From contig CM076190.1 in NCBI GenBank assembly GCA_038277395.1, positions 234,390,618 through 234,454,617 on the forward strand: a stretch of DNA of 64,000 nucleotides, read 5' to 3'. Shown piece by piece: positions 33,632 through 45,550 of the stretch. Within the stretch, counting starts at the first letter, position 1; every line of letters begins with the position of its first letter. Both the position numbers and the translations under genes were made by a program. The notes under the pieces were generated by a model. The model was not told the origin of the DNA, searched no databases, and was given only the letters and a program-made list of their open reading frames with translations. The DNA is from Dryocosmus kuriphilus. Taxonomy: Eukaryota > Arthropoda > Insecta > Hymenoptera > Cynipidae.

Positions 33632-35347
33632 ATGCTAGAGCTCAAAGATAACTCCATTTGGCGCATGACAAAGGCCCTTACAAAACCGCAAACTAATATC
33701 CCCCCTCTCAAAAAATCCGATCAAACCTTTGCACTTTCTTCCAGCGATAAGGCGAACCTACTAGCAGATAATTACGAAAGTAACTTCTCGCCGCATGATG
33801 AACCATCAGACCCGCAACATATCACTGAATTTGAAAAAATTGTTTCCGTGTACCTCAAAGCCCCCAGTACTGATAATTTCAAGAAAATAACAGCAAAAGA
33901 AATAACCAAACAGATTACAGCTACTAAAAACAACATAGCGCCCGGCTTTGACTCAATTTCAAATCTAGTTCTTAAAAAGCTTCCTGTCTCGTGCCTCGCT
34001 CTACTTGCTATTATTTTTAACGCATGTCTACAACTTAGCTACTTTCCTGACTCGTGGAAAATGGCACACTTCTTAGTTTTTCAGAAAAAAGACAAAGACC
34101 CATATCATCCAAGTAACTCTAGACCCATTAGTCATTTAAATACAATGAGCAAAATTTTTGAAGAAATGATTCGCTCCCATATAAGTTGTCACCTCGAGGA
34201 CAATAGCATCCTTAAACCGCAATAATACGGCCTCAGAAAGGGTCATTCCACTCAGCACATGATGCTTAGACTCACAGAAGCCATTGGCTTAAATTTCAAT
34301 CGGAAAAAGCATACTGGATCTGTTTTCCTCGATGTGGCAAAGGCCTTTGGCAGTGTCTGGCACATAGGGCTACTGAGAAAACTTATCACATACAATTTTC
34401 CAAGAGGGCTCATTTACTTTATTCATTCGCATCTAACCAATAGAAAATTTTCAGTCAAATTACAGAACACACTCTCAAGCGAAAGGCTTTTCCGAGCAGG
34501 TGTCCCCCAAGGTAGTATTCTCGGACATGTCTTCTTTATTACTTACGTAAGCGACATCCCCGAGATTCCTAAAGATTCCATTGAAATATACGCAGACGGC
34601 ACTGCACTATTTACTTCTTCTTGGTCAATTCATAAAATCCGAAAACTGCTTAATATTGCTCTTAAAATTATTGAGGCATGGAATAAACTTTGGAGAATAA
34701 GAATTAACGTTTCAAAATCAGAATCAATTCTTTTCTCAGTTAGACGGCCAGTCAAAATAGATCCACCGCAAATGTTTGATGAATCAATTGAGTGGAAAAA
34801 TTCCGTAAAATACTTAGGAGGTAAGCTTCATAAACGTCTCAATTGGAAAGAACATATTCAGGACACTAAGTGAAAAGCTCTCGCGGCTATCTCGCGCCTA
34901 GATCCTACTGTCAATCGACACTTAAGTCTAAAACCTGACCATGCGATCATATTCTATAAAATGTTTATACGACCTATCATAACCTACGCCTGTACAATCT
35001 GGGGAGGTGCGTCAGAAAGTAATATTAATCAGATCCAGATAATTCAAAAGAAGTTTCTCAGACGCATCACCAAGGCACCCAGATATACAAAAAACTCAGT
35101 TTTACATAAAGAATTTCGACTACCTTATATTTCAGATTATATTGAAGAAACTGCTACTAAATTCTATAATTCGGCATCACTATCGCCTTTTGAACATATT
35201 TACTCCTTAGGGAAATATAACTATGACCCACTTCGCAATCATACGATGCCAAAAGACTTTCTCGTGAAACAAATCACCCAGACTGGGTGTGTGGGGTCGA
35301 CGCAGCACCGAGACATGCTTCGATGCTGCTTCGACCTGCCACTCTAG
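33632..35347 (+). pseudogene. LINE reverse transcriptase
   Basis: Motifs in order: ITATKNNIAPGFDSISNLVL, FPDSWKMAHFLVFQKKDKDP, RPISHLNTMSKIFEEMI, YGLRKGHSTQH, VFLDVAKAFGSVWH (motif A), RAGVPQGSILGHV (motif B), IYADGTALF (motif C, second Asp lost), VKYLGGKLHKRLNWKEHI, then the C-terminal FIRPIITYACTIWGGAS block. Stops at 34223 and 34872. The protein would copy the element RNA at the nicked target. Confidence 0.88.
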
Positions 35348-35410
35348 ACCTGGCTGCAATCTTCACTTTCGACCTCAGTAAATCCTCTGCATCCTTATTC
35401 CTTACTTTTA

Positions 35411-35669
35411 CAAAGTAAAATAATATCTTAGATTATTGTGGTTCTTCTGCATTCTTGAGAACTTTTTCCCACACATTAGCGTCACTTCTACTCTCTGCCA
35501 TTTCAAATTTCTCGTAGACTGTGTAATAATGCCCGAACGTGTACAGCACAAAAATTCCTTCCAGTTAGTATCATTCTTTAGGGAGGTCAACCACCGCCCA
35601 CCGGCGTGCATTGTATCTCACAGGAGGGGGCGATGGATGGGGCCCCCCATCCCCAACCCTTTGTTTTTT
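35411..35669. other. Unassigned spacer between LINE and repeat A copy 2
   Basis: It contains open frames on both strands and a C-rich stretch at 35640-35660; nothing recognised. Confidence 0.35.
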
Positions 35670-36300
35670 GGGTTGGTTACAAGCGTTAATCTTTTGTAGT
35701 CCGCTTCTTCATATCCAAGTAAATAGTATTTTTTTTTGTTGAGAGGAAGTTAAAAGGCGAAATATCTCGAGCAGCTCCCATTCTGGCTTTACTTGGTGCG
35801 TGGGATGGCTATAGGTATTGCTCCCCTATAGTCCACTTCAATAATCCAAGGCAAGTAGCCAATTTAGGAAGAATAGGAGGCGAGTCTACCAAGGTAGGAA
35901 CAGCTTTGCTGGTGCCTGAAACACGGAGTTGATCCCCGTGTTTCCGCATCGAGGCAAGACTGAGGGGAAAACCGGTTGTTGAATATTCCTCACGTAATTT
36001 GTTGGTGGTTGGCATACGGCGTTTATCCCCGTGTGTCCACATCGAGACAGAGTGCTGGAGGGTTTTCAAACATCCGTATAGACCTTTGGGCTTTTGGTTC
36101 CCTTCTGATCTTTAATTTATCCAACTCAAATTCTATGCAAAAGAATTTAGAGTTCCTCCGGAAATCAACTATCCTCAATAAAGGAATAGAACATACGATG
36201 CCTCTTAGAATAAATTAGAGAAGTTTTTACGCGTTAAATATAGCGAGGGGTTTCGCTCAACCACTAGAATAGAGTATCAGCCATTGAGCTGCGAGTTTTT
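35670..36300 (+). repeat. Long direct repeat A, copy 2 (631 bp)
   Basis: Partner of 30522-31152. It is followed directly by a T-rich tract and the first DD41D element instead of the ~125-bp joining sequence seen in copy 1. Confidence 0.85.
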
Positions 36301-36328
36301 TCTTTTTTTTTTGTTTATTTCGTTAACC

Positions 36329-37270
36329 ACAAGGGTAGGAGAAAAATGTTCAGATAAAAAATTGTAGGTTACAGAGGGGGCCAACTGATGGTGACATTGC
36401 CCTTGACTTTGAGGTCAAGGGGCAAACTCATTTGAAGGTCATTTTTCGTTTTTTGAATAGAAACCCCTATTTTTTACCTCAGATTCTGAAAGAGCGAGAA
36501 ATTTTACGTTCAGATATGTGCCCATGTTTAGAGGTAAAATTGTCGCGTATGGGTCAAAATTCCTGCTAAAAGAGTCAGCAATGAGGTGGGAGAACCTGCG
36601 CCGGGGGTCGTTTTGTGAAAATAAGCCTTTAAAACATTTGTTAACCATAAGGGTAGGAGAAAAATATTTAGGACAAAAATTATAGGTTACAGAGGGGGCC
36701 AACTGACGGTGACCTTGCCCTTGACCTTGAGGTCAAGCATCAATGTCATTTTAAGGTCATCTTTCGTTTTTTGAATAGAAACCCCTATTTTTTACCTCAG
36801 ATTCTGAAAGAGCGAGAAACTTTACGTTGAGATATGTGCCATGTTTAGAGGTAAAATTGACGCGTATGGGTCAAAATTCCTGCTAAAAGAGTCAGCACTG
36901 AGGTGGGAGAACCTGGGCCGGGGTTCGTTTTGTGAAAATAAACCTTTACAACATTTGCTAACCATAAGGGTAGGAGAAAAATGTTTAGGACAAAAATTGT
37001 AGGCTACAGAGGGGGCCAACTGATGGTGACCTTGCCCTTGACCTTGAGATCAAGGATCAATGTCAATTGAAGGTCATCTTTCGTTTTTGGAATAGAAACC
37101 CCTATTTTTTACTTCAGATTCTGAAAGAGCGAGAAATTTTACGTCGAGATATGTGCCCATGTTTAGAGGTAAAATTGACGCGTAAGGGGCAAAATTCCTG
37201 CTAAAAGAGTCAGCATTGAGGTAGGAGAACCTGGGCCGGGGGTCGTTTTGTGAAAATAAACCTTTACAAC
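36329..37270 (+). repeat. Three tandem ~318-bp terminal units (E1 left end)
   Basis: The landmarks GGTTACAGAGGGGGCCAACT, TTTTTTGAATAGAAACCCC and CTGGGCCGGGGGTCGTTTTG recur every ~317 bp (for example near 36597, 36913 and 37231). They contain many AAGGTCA/TGACCTT steps. The same units occur inverted at 39590-39800 and 42780-44030. Confidence 0.9.
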
Positions 37271-38143
37271 ATTTGTTCGGTTTGTTGGAGGTTACATTGT
37301 TATGACCTTGGATTTGATCCTCACCAATAAGTTCAAGGTCATTTCAAGGTCAATTTTACTTCTTATTCATAATTCAAAAGAATACAGAATTTTTAAGAGT
37401 AATTCTGGTAAGAATCAACTGCTTCAGAACTTGTGAGCTTCTAATGACCTTTAACGTATGGGTGAAGGTCAAATCCAAGGTTCAAAAAATAAATGGTGAA
37501 ATAGTGAATAATAGTCAAATTTGAAATTCTTCTTGGGGTTAACTATGTCTTTTAAATGGTAAACTCCCTAGTCAATTTGTAAAGACCTTAAAATTAACCT
37601 TCATTTATTTCTTTAAGGGTGTATCAGACCAATGTATTTTTCACATACAGTTCTATTGACATTGATAGTAATAAATGTATCAACATTTCTTGTATTGTTA
37701 ATAATTATTAATAAATTTTAACTATTCAAAATTGGTTGCAATTCGATGACAAGTCTGCTAAATTAATGTTTCTACATATTAAGTACTCATCTAAATTGCT
37801 GCGAACAAACACACAAAGAAATAAGGCAGAAAAAATTAAGTACATAAAAATACATTTGTCGAATGAAAAATGTATTACTTCTTGAAAATTGTTTAGAAAG
37901 TAATCAAAGCACGGTTGGCTGTCATTTCGAAAATTTGAAAAACGCTGTCGCAACTACTTTTGCTTAAATTAGGCTAGTGTTCATAGACAATCTTAGCGTT
38001 AGTTAGTGGTTGTGTTCATGGACATTGTATTACTATTCTTATTTTTCGGTAATCGCTATACGCTGCTGTTCAGTTTTTAACATTTTTCTACATATTTGTC
38101 TTTCTTGATTAGCATTCGTCTGTTTTAAAAATAGCTACTAAAC

Positions 38144-39200
38144 ATGGCTGACTATGCCCCAACAGAGATAGTTGATATGCTGTTGATTTTAGGAGAATGT
38201 CATGGTAATTATCGTGCAGCCTCAAGACTATACGGAATTCGGTACCCGCAAAGGCGTCATCCTAGTCACGTTACCATCCGTGCACTTGAAAAAGAGCTCG
38301 AAATGGACATCTACGAAGAACTCGAGAAAGACATGGGGATGATGATAGGGATGTTAACGTTTTAGTTGTTTTAGGATTCGTTCACCTAAATCCTCTTTTC
38401 AGTAGCCGACAAATAGAGAGACAAACAGGAATACCTCAGAGAACAGTTATCAGAATTTTGCGAAGAAATAGATATCATGCCTATCATATTACTTTAACGC
38501 ATGCATTAACTCCTAATGATATGAGGAATAGGATAATTTTCTATCAATGGGCTCTTCAAATGATCTTACAGTATCCGAATTTTTTAAATTATGTCCTTTC
38601 TCTGATGAAGCTACATTTCATAATACTGGTGAGTTGAATCGTCATAACTGCCATTACTGGTCTGATCAGAATTCTCACTGGTACAGACTAGTGGATAATC
38701 AACATCGATGGAGTGTAAATGTTTGGTGTGGCATAATTAATGGTTATCTCGTCGGGACATTCTTTTTCGAAGCAAATGTAAATTCATATGTCTTTTTAGA
38801 GCTTTTAAGGGATCATCTTCCACTTCTACATGAAGATGTGGGTCTTAAAACTAGATGCAGAATGTGGATACAACTTGATGGTGCACCAGCATATTATGCT
38901 CAAATTTTGCGAGCGTTTTTAAATGCTCACTACCGAGGTAGGTGGATTGGAAGAGCTGGTTCAGTTAGTTGGCCTCCAAGATCACCTGACTTAACTTCTC
39001 CAGATTTTTTTCTTTGGGGATACCTGAAAAATACTGTGTATGCCGAAGCACCCACAACACGGGAGAATATGATACAAAGGATTAGAGTTGAGTGTACAGA
39101 AATTCCTAGAGAAGTCTTACTGCGTACAGTTGAAAGTTTTGAACAGAGGCTCAGGCAGTGCCTTGAAGTAAATGGTAATAACTTCGAGCAAAACCGATAA
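38144..39200 (+). pseudogene. DD41D transposase of E1
   Basis: N-terminus MADYAPTEIVDMLLILGECH and the paired-like helices (SSRQIERQTGIPQRTVIRIL), then the first Asp in SDEATFHNTGELN, NVWCGIINGYLVGTFFF, the second Asp in IQLDGAPAYYAQ and the third in SPDFFLWGYLKNTVYAEAP, with 41 residues between the last two. The C-terminus is LRQCLEVNGNNFEQNR. Frameshifts occur near 38340 and 38540-38600; otherwise it is complete. Tc1/mariner transposases cut at TA-flanked ends. Confidence 0.85.
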
Positions 39201-39260
39201 CAGTAATAACTTCGAGCAAAACCAATAATAAATGATTTCTTTTCATCGTCTCATCACTAA

Positions 39261-39462
39261 TTGTTAGAGGGAAGGGAACTCACGATAATAAAGCACCCCG
39301 GATCGTGAGAGGCAAGGGGAATCACGTTAACAAAGCACCCCGTATCGTGAGAGGCAAGGGGACTCACTTTAATAAAGCACACGGATAGTGAGCGGCAAGG
39401 GGACTCACATTAATAAAGCACCCCGGATCGTGAGAGGCAAGGGGACTCACGTTACCCCAAAG
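39261..39462 (+). repeat. Five-copy 42-bp minisatellite with GTGAG/CTCAC hairpins
   Basis: Units start near 39261, 39305, 39347, 39388 and 39430. The core is GTGAGAGGCAAGGGGACTCA followed by CGTTAATAAAGCACCCCGG. GTGAG and CTCAC flank an 11-base loop and could form a hairpin in each unit. It sits just after the transposase stop. Confidence 0.9.
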
Positions 39463-40589
39463 GGGGTAGAGCCTAGTACGTCCTCGTCGTTACTCATGGG
39501 TTATGCTAAGAGTAGGGGTTATCATTTAAAAAACATACATGTATGGGTGAAGGTCAAATCCAAGGTCATAACAATGTAACCTCCAACAAATCAAATAACT
39601 GTTGTAAAGGTTTATTTTCACAAAACGACTCCCGGTCCAGGTTCTCCCACCTTAATTCTGACTCCTTTAGCAGGATTTTTGACCCATACGCGTCAATTTT
39701 ACCTCTAAACATGGGCACATATCTCAACGTAAAATTTCTCGCTTTTTCAGAATCAGAGGTAAAAAATAGGGGTTTCTATTCAAAAAACGAAAGATGACCA
39801 ATGTAACCATTCAATTATTTCGTTAACCATAAGGGTAGGAGAAAAATGTTTAGGACAACAATTGTAGGCTACAGGGGGAACAACTGATGGTGACTTTGCC
39901 CTTGACCTTGACGTCAAGGATCAATGTCATTTGAAGTCATCTTTCGTTTTTTGAATAGAAACCCCTATTTTTTACCTCAGATTCTGAAAGAGCAAAAAAT
40001 TTTACGTTGAGATATGTGCCCATGTTTAGAGGTAAAATTGACGCGTATGGGTCAAAATTCCTGCTAAAAGAGTCAACATTGAGATGGGAGAACCTGGGCC
40101 GGGGTTCGTTTTGTGAAAATAAACCTTTACAACGTTTGTTAACCATAAGGGTAGAAGAAAAATGTTTAGTACAAAAATTGTAGGTTACAGAGGGGGCCAA
40201 CTGATGGTGAACTTGCCCTTGACCTTGAGGTCAAGTATCAATGTCATTTGAAGGTCATCTTTCATTTTTTGAATAGAAACTCCCATTTTTTAATTCAGAT
40301 TCTGAAAGAGCGAGAAATTTTACATTGAGATATGTGCCCATGTTTAGAGGTAAAAGTGACGCGTACGGGTCAAAATTCCTGCTAAAGGAGTCAGCATTGA
40401 GGTGGGAGAACCTGGGCCGGGGGTCGTTTTGTGAAAATAAACCTTTACAACAGTTGTTCGATTTGTTGGAGGTTACATTGGTATGACTTTGGAATTGAGC
40501 TTCACCCATACATGTATGTTTTTTAAATGAGAACCCCTACTTTTAGCATAACCTAGGAGTAACGACGAGGACGTAGTAGGCTCTACTCC

Positions 40590-40802
40590 CTTTGGGGTGC
40601 TTTATTAACGTGAGTCACCTTGCCTCTCACGATCCGGGGTGCTTTATTAACGTGAGTACCCTTGCCTCTCACGATCAGGGATGCTTTATTAACGTGAGTG
40701 CCCTTGCCTCTCACGATCCGGGGTGCTTTGTTAACGTGAGTCCCCTTGCCTCTCACGATCCGGGGTGCTTTATTAACGAGATTCCCCTTGCTTCTCACAA
40801 TT
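40590..40802 (-). repeat. Five-copy 42-bp minisatellite of E2
   Basis: Same units as 39261-39462 in reverse orientation, again just 3' of the transposase. The 42-bp period leaves an artificial open frame of 14-residue repeats on both strands. Confidence 0.9.
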
Positions 40803-40832
40803 AATGATGAGACAATGAAAAGAAATCATTTA

Positions 40833-41888
40833 TTATCGGTTTTGCTCGAACTTATTACCATTTACAGAAAGGCACTGCCTGAGCCTCTGTTGAAAACTTT
40901 CAACTGTACGCAGTAAGACTTCTCTAGGAATTTCTGTACACTTAACTCTAATCCTGTGTATCACATTCACCCGTGTTGTGGGTGCTTTGGCATACACAGT
41001 ATTTTTTAGGTATCCCAAAGAAAAAAATCTGGAGAAGTTAAGTCAGGTGATCTTGGAGGCCAACTAACTGGACCAGCTCTTCCAAACCACTTATCTCGGT
41101 AGTGAGCATTTAAAAACGCTCGCACAATTCGAGAATAATGTGCTGGTGCACCATCAAGTTGTATCCACATTCTGCGTCTAGTTCTAAGATCCACATCTTC
41201 AAGTAGAAGTGGAAGATGATCCCTTAAAAGCTCTAAAAAGACATATGAATTTACATTTTCTTCGAAGAAGAACGGCCTGCTGAGATAACCATTAATTATT
41301 CCACACCAAAAATTTACACTCCATCGATGTTGATTATCCACTGGTCTGTACTAGTGACGATTCTGATCAGACCAGTAATGGCAGTTAAGACGATTCAACT
41401 CACCAGTATTATGAAATGTAGCTTCATCAGAGAAAAGGACATAATTAAAAAAATTCGGATACTGTAAGATCATTTGAAGAACCCATTGACAGAAAATTAT
41501 CCTATTCCTCATATCATTAGGAGTTAATTCTTGCGTTAAAGTAATATGATAGGCATGATATCTATTTCTTCGCAAAATTCTGATAACTTTTCTCTGAGGT
41601 ATTCCTGTTTGTCTCTCTATTTGTCGGCTGCTGATATGAGGATTTAGGTGAACGAATCCTAAAACAACTAAAACGTTAACATCCCTATCATCATCCTCAT
41701 GTCTTTCTCGAGTTCTTCGTAGATGTCCATTTCGAGCTCTTTTCAAGTGCACGGATGGTAACGTGACTAGGATGACGCCTTTGTGGATACCGAATTCCGT
41801 ATAGTCTTGAGGCTGCACGATAATTACCATGACATTCTCCTAAAATCAACAACATATCAACTATCTCTGTTGGGGCATAGTCAGCCAT
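40833..41888 (-). pseudogene. DD41D transposase of E2
   Basis: Near-identical to the E1 protein but with different breaks. It shows MADYAPTEIVDMLLILGECH, FSDEATFHNTGELNRLNC, QLDGAPAHYSRIVRAFLN, WPPRSPDLTSPDFFLW and a C-terminus ending GNKFEQNR. Frameshifts near 41700, 41345 and 41015. Comparing E1 and E2 shows that each preserves parts lost in the other. Confidence 0.85.
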
Positions 41889-42719
41889 GTTTAGTAGCTA
41901 TTCTTAGAACAGACGAATGCTAATCAAGAAAGACAAATATTGTAGAAAAATGTTAAAAGCTAAACAGCAGCGTATAGCGATTACCGAAAAATAAGAATAG
42001 TGATACAATGTCCATGAACACAACCACTAACTAACGCTAAGATTGTCTATGAACACTAGCCTAATTTAAACAAAAGTAGTTGCGACAGCGTTTTTCAAAT
42101 TTTCGAAATGACAGCCAACCGTGCTTTGATTGCTTTCTAAACAATTTTCAAGAAGTAATACATTTTTCATTCGACAAATGTATTTTTATGTACTTAATCT
42201 TTTCTGCCTTATTTCTTTGTGTGCTTGTTCGCAGCAATTTAGATGAGTACTTAATATGTAGAAACATTAATTTAGCAGACTTGTCATCGAATTGCAACCA
42301 ATTTTGAATGTTTAAAATTTATTAATAATTATTAACAATACAAGAAATGTTGATACATTTATTAATATCAATGTCAATAGAACTGTATTTAAAAAATCAT
42401 TGGTCTGATGCACCCTTAAAGAAATAAATAAAGGTTAATTTTAAGGTCTTTACAAATTGACTAGGGAGTTTACCATTTAAAAGACATAGTTAACCCCAAG
42501 AAGATTTTCAAATTTGTCTATTATTCACTATTTCACCATTTATTTTTAGAACCTTGGGATTTGACCTTCACCCATACGTTCAAGGTCATTAGAAGCTCAC
42601 AAGTTCTGAAGCAGTTGTTTCTTACCAGAATTACTCTTAAAAATTCTGTATTCTTTTGAATTATGAATAAGACGTAAAATTGACCTTGAAGTGACCTTCA
42701 ACGTATGGGTGAAGGTCAT

Positions 42720-44040
42720 ATCCAAGTTCATAACAATGTGACCTCCAACAAACGGAACAAATCTTGTAAAGGTTTATTTTCACTAAACGACCCCCGGCCC
42801 AGGTTCTCCCACCTCAATGCTGAATCTTTTAGCAGGAATTTTGGTCCATACGCGTCAATTTTACCTCTAAACATGGGCACATATCTCAACGTAAAATTTC
42901 TCGCTCTTTCAGAATCTGAGGTAAAAAATAGAGGTCTCTATTCAAGAAACGAAAGATGACCTTCAAATGACATTGATCCTTGACCTCAAGGTCAAGGGCA
43001 AGGTCACCATCAGTTGGCCCCCTCTGTAACCTACAATTTTTGTCCTATACATTTTGCTCCTATCCTTATAGTTAACAAATGTTGTAAAGGTTTATTTTCA
43101 CAACACGAACCCCGGCCCAGGGTCTCGCTCCTAAATGCTGACTCCTTTAGCAGGAATTTTGACCCATACGCGTCACTTTTACCTCCGAACATGGGCACAT
43201 ATCTCAAGGTAAAATTTATCGCTCTTTCAGAATCTGAGGTAAAAAATAGGGGTTTCTATTCAAAAAACGAAAGATGACCTTCAAATGACATTGATCCTTG
43301 ACCTCAAGGTCAGTGGCAAGATCACCATCAGTTGGCCCCCTCTGTAACCTACAATTTTTGTCCTAAACATTTTTCTCCTACCCTTATGGTTAACAAATGT
43401 TGTAAAGGTTTATTTTCACAAAACGACCCCCGGCCCAGGGTCTCCCACCTCAATGCTGACTCCTTTAGCAGGAATTTTGACCCATACGCGTCACTTTTAC
43501 TTCTGAACATGGGCACATATCTCAAGGTAAAATTTATCGCTCTTTCAGAATCTGAGGAAAAAATAGGGGTTTCTATTCAAAAAACGAAAGATGACCTTCA
43601 AATGACATTGATCCTTGACCTCAAGGTCAATGGCAAGATCACCATCAGTTGGCCCCCTCTGTAACCTACAATTTTTGTCCTAAACATTTTTTCCTACCCT
43701 TATGGTTAACAAATGTTGTAAAGGTTTATTTTCACAAAACGACCCCCGGCCCAGGTTCTCCCACCTAAATGCTGACTCTTTTAGCAGGAATTTTGACCAA
43801 TACGCGTCTCTTTTACCTCTAAACATGGGCACATATCTCAACGTAGAATTTCTCGCTCTTTCAGAATCTGAGGTAAAAAATAGGGGTTTCTATTGAAAAG
43901 ACGAAAGATGGCCTTCAAATGACATTGATCCTTGACCTCAAGGTCAAGGGCAAGGTCACCATCAGTTGGCCCCCTATGTAATCTACAATTTTTGTTCTAA
44001 ACGTTTTTCTCCTAACCTTATGGTTAACGAAATAATTGAC
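42720..44040 (-). repeat. Four tandem ~318-bp terminal units (E2 right end)
   Basis: The landmark CCCCGGCCCAGG recurs near 42791, 43110, 43427 and 43745. Units are inverted relative to 36329-37270. Unit number differs between the ends (four versus two), indicating unequal exchange or slippage. Confidence 0.9.
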
Positions 44041-44063
44041 TGGTTACATTAAAATGACTCACC

Positions 44064-44066
<3 letters not shown>

Positions 44067-44127
<61 letters not shown>
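44067..44127. repeat. (TA)n microsatellite, ~60 bp
   Basis: Directly abuts the E2 end. TA is the expected target of this transposon group. Confidence 0.95.
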
Positions 44128-44130
<3 letters not shown>

Positions 44131-44467
44131 CATCGATTAAATATTATGAAAATTTATCTTTTAGTTGTTTACTCTCGTGACCCAGTCACACAAAATAAAA
44201 ACAAATAAAAGGGGTACTTCAGAAAAGTGACACCTTACAGGATATATTAGGCAATTTTCGTCAAAAATGGATAGCTAAAAAAAAAAGACTAAGTGTTTCA
44301 GAAATCTTAGAGATTAAAGCTTTCTTATGTTGGGCTAGTTAACTTGCTTCACAAATCAATTTTTTTCTACAAGTCATTAAGTTTCTCAGGAAACTTACAA
44401 GTCTTATTGATTTTAGATTATGTCAGGGCATTTTCGCTGGAAGCTAATATTCTTCAACGAAAAAGTT
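44116..44467 (+). repeat. Direct repeat B, copy 2
   Basis: Partner of 31279-31628. In this copy A and B are separated by the E1/E2 pair. Confidence 0.85.
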
Positions 44468-45109
44468 AGCTCTTTTAGGAAACCACAAGTTCAAAACATT
44501 TGCGGGATTTTTTCAAACTCAAAATTTTCAAGAATTTGAGGTTATGTTTGAGAACCATCACTTCAAATCATCTTTTTCATAAATTATTATCATATTAGAT
44601 ATTATTAAATACATACCATTTATATCATATTTAGGTCATGTCACCCTTTATCTATTATTTTGTATGAGCTATCATACGAAATATTAGTCTTCGGTGAGAT
44701 TCACCTAGCATAACAGTGTAACGTTTTAGAAGAAAAATATCGATTTTTAATGAAAATTCACGATACAGACTCAGATTCTTGAAGCCCTAAGCTTTCTAAT
44801 GGTATGACATTCAACAGTTTGATATTCTGTCTTCGAAACTATTTTTTTTTTCCAAAAATATCAATTTTCGGTAAAAATATTCTAAATTTGAATTTTTCGA
44901 AGTTCGAACGTTGAGGCTTCAATGCGCATGTAGAAGATCATGATTATATTGTATTAACATTTTATTTTACAACAAGCATGAACAAGGATGGCAACATTAT
45001 GCATTTGAGGTTGCTGTAGTCGTTTTTTAAGTTAAATTTTATAAAAATGTATTCACGTTTGGTTTACTTAATAATGACAATGCGTTTTTCAAAGATTTTT
45101 TTTTAAGGG
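44468..45109. other. A+T-rich repeat-like spacer
   Basis: Contains degenerate copies of the TCAATTTTCGGTAAAAAT-type motif (44735-44885). No gene was recognised. Confidence 0.35.
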
Positions 45110-45550
45110 GATTTTTTTTTTTCTTTTTTTTTGTTAAGTTGGGGAGGAGGTGGAAATCATTTTGCCGGATTGAGTGTGGGACTCGGCCTGGCGGCCGCTA
45201 CCCACTAAAACCACCTCCTCCCACGGCACTCAGTCTATAAGTCCATTGTGCCACACCGCATTTCCCGCACTTTGTTGTTGAAACAAGTCCCACCCCGTGC
45301 GTGTACAAAGGTAAAGCCCTGTGGTTTCAGAGCCCTAGACCCTTCCGTCTCCCTGTTCAAGAGGCCCCGATATTCCAGTAGGCTTTTCCATTACCCCTGG
45401 AAGGATCGCTTCTTGGTCAGGGTTCCGCAGACCAGAGACCCCCAGTTGCCCAGAGCAGTCGCATCTCGCGATGCAGTCCTTCTGGTTCACCTACTACAGG
45501 TCGCTCGTCCGATTACACCCCTAAGCCTTCCCACCAACTACAAGGTCATG
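45110..45550 (-). mobile_element. Poly(A)-tailed retroposon 3' end
   Basis: A G+C-rich segment that, on the minus strand, ends in a long A-rich tail (T runs at 45101-45132 on the plus strand). The tail-proximal 80 bp, with GAGGTGGTTTTAGTGGGTAG and GAGTCCCACACT, also occurs at 63695-63780 next to another T run. Shared 3' end plus tail and base composition unlike the surroundings indicate a LINE or SINE family. No coding domain was recognised in this fragment. Confidence 0.65.

Larger units (their letters stand above)
31629..35410 (+). mobile_element. Jockey-type non-LTR retrotransposon (5'-truncated, inactive)
   Basis: Plus strand: gag with zinc knuckles (31629-32130), low-complexity linker (32130-32580), endonuclease (32595-33370), reverse transcriptase (33632-35347), then a short A-rich 3' end near 35410. 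The 5' end lies where repeat B is interrupted. Stops at 32130, 32768, 33373, 33616, 34223 and 34872 and a mutated YADD show it is dead. It is a different lineage from the 1.2-7.6 kb element: its C-terminus is shorter and its gag has CCHC knuckles. Confidence 0.87.
36318..39800 (+). mobile_element. DD41D element E1 with tandem-unit inverted termini
   Basis: Layout left to right: three tandem ~318-bp units (36329-37270), spacer, transposase on the plus strand (38144-39200), five-copy 42-bp minisatellite (39261-39462), short spacer, then one inverted terminal unit (39590-39800). The mirrored units are the element's terminal inverted repeats. Both outermost ends lack the CAGGGTGAGTCA terminus that element E2 keeps on its right, so E1 is trimmed on both sides. 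Confidence 0.8.
39812..44066 (-). mobile_element. DD41D element E2, head-to-head copy of E1
   Basis: The mirror image of E1: two terminal units (39830-40455), spacer, five-copy minisatellite (40590-40802), transposase on the minus strand (40833-41888), spacer (41890-42720), then four inverted terminal units (42720-44040). It ends ACTCACCCTG at 44066 followed by TA. The left end keeps AATGTAACCA and CAATTATTTCG, matching the right end inwards of its terminus. Together E1 and E2 form a ~7.7-kb near-palindrome. Confidence 0.82.

Noticed and set aside
30522..36300. The 631-bp direct repeats as the two LTRs of one element.
   Set aside because: No TG...CA ends, primer-binding site or purine tract, and the sequence between them is a non-LTR element. 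Repeat B also pairs outside this interval.
39261..39462. CRISPR-like regular repeats.
   Set aside because: The units are directly tandem without unique spacers and lie inside a eukaryotic transposon.
40583..40804. Open frames of 14-residue repeats on both strands.
   Set aside because: Produced by the 42-bp period of the minisatellite; both strands are open and no start, splice or family context supports coding.
36439..43896. Repeated ~87-codon open frames (APSVTYNFCPKHFSPTL type) in each 318-bp terminal unit.
   Set aside because: They recur only because 318 is a multiple of three and the unit repeats; stops and shifts differ between units and the units are transposon ends.
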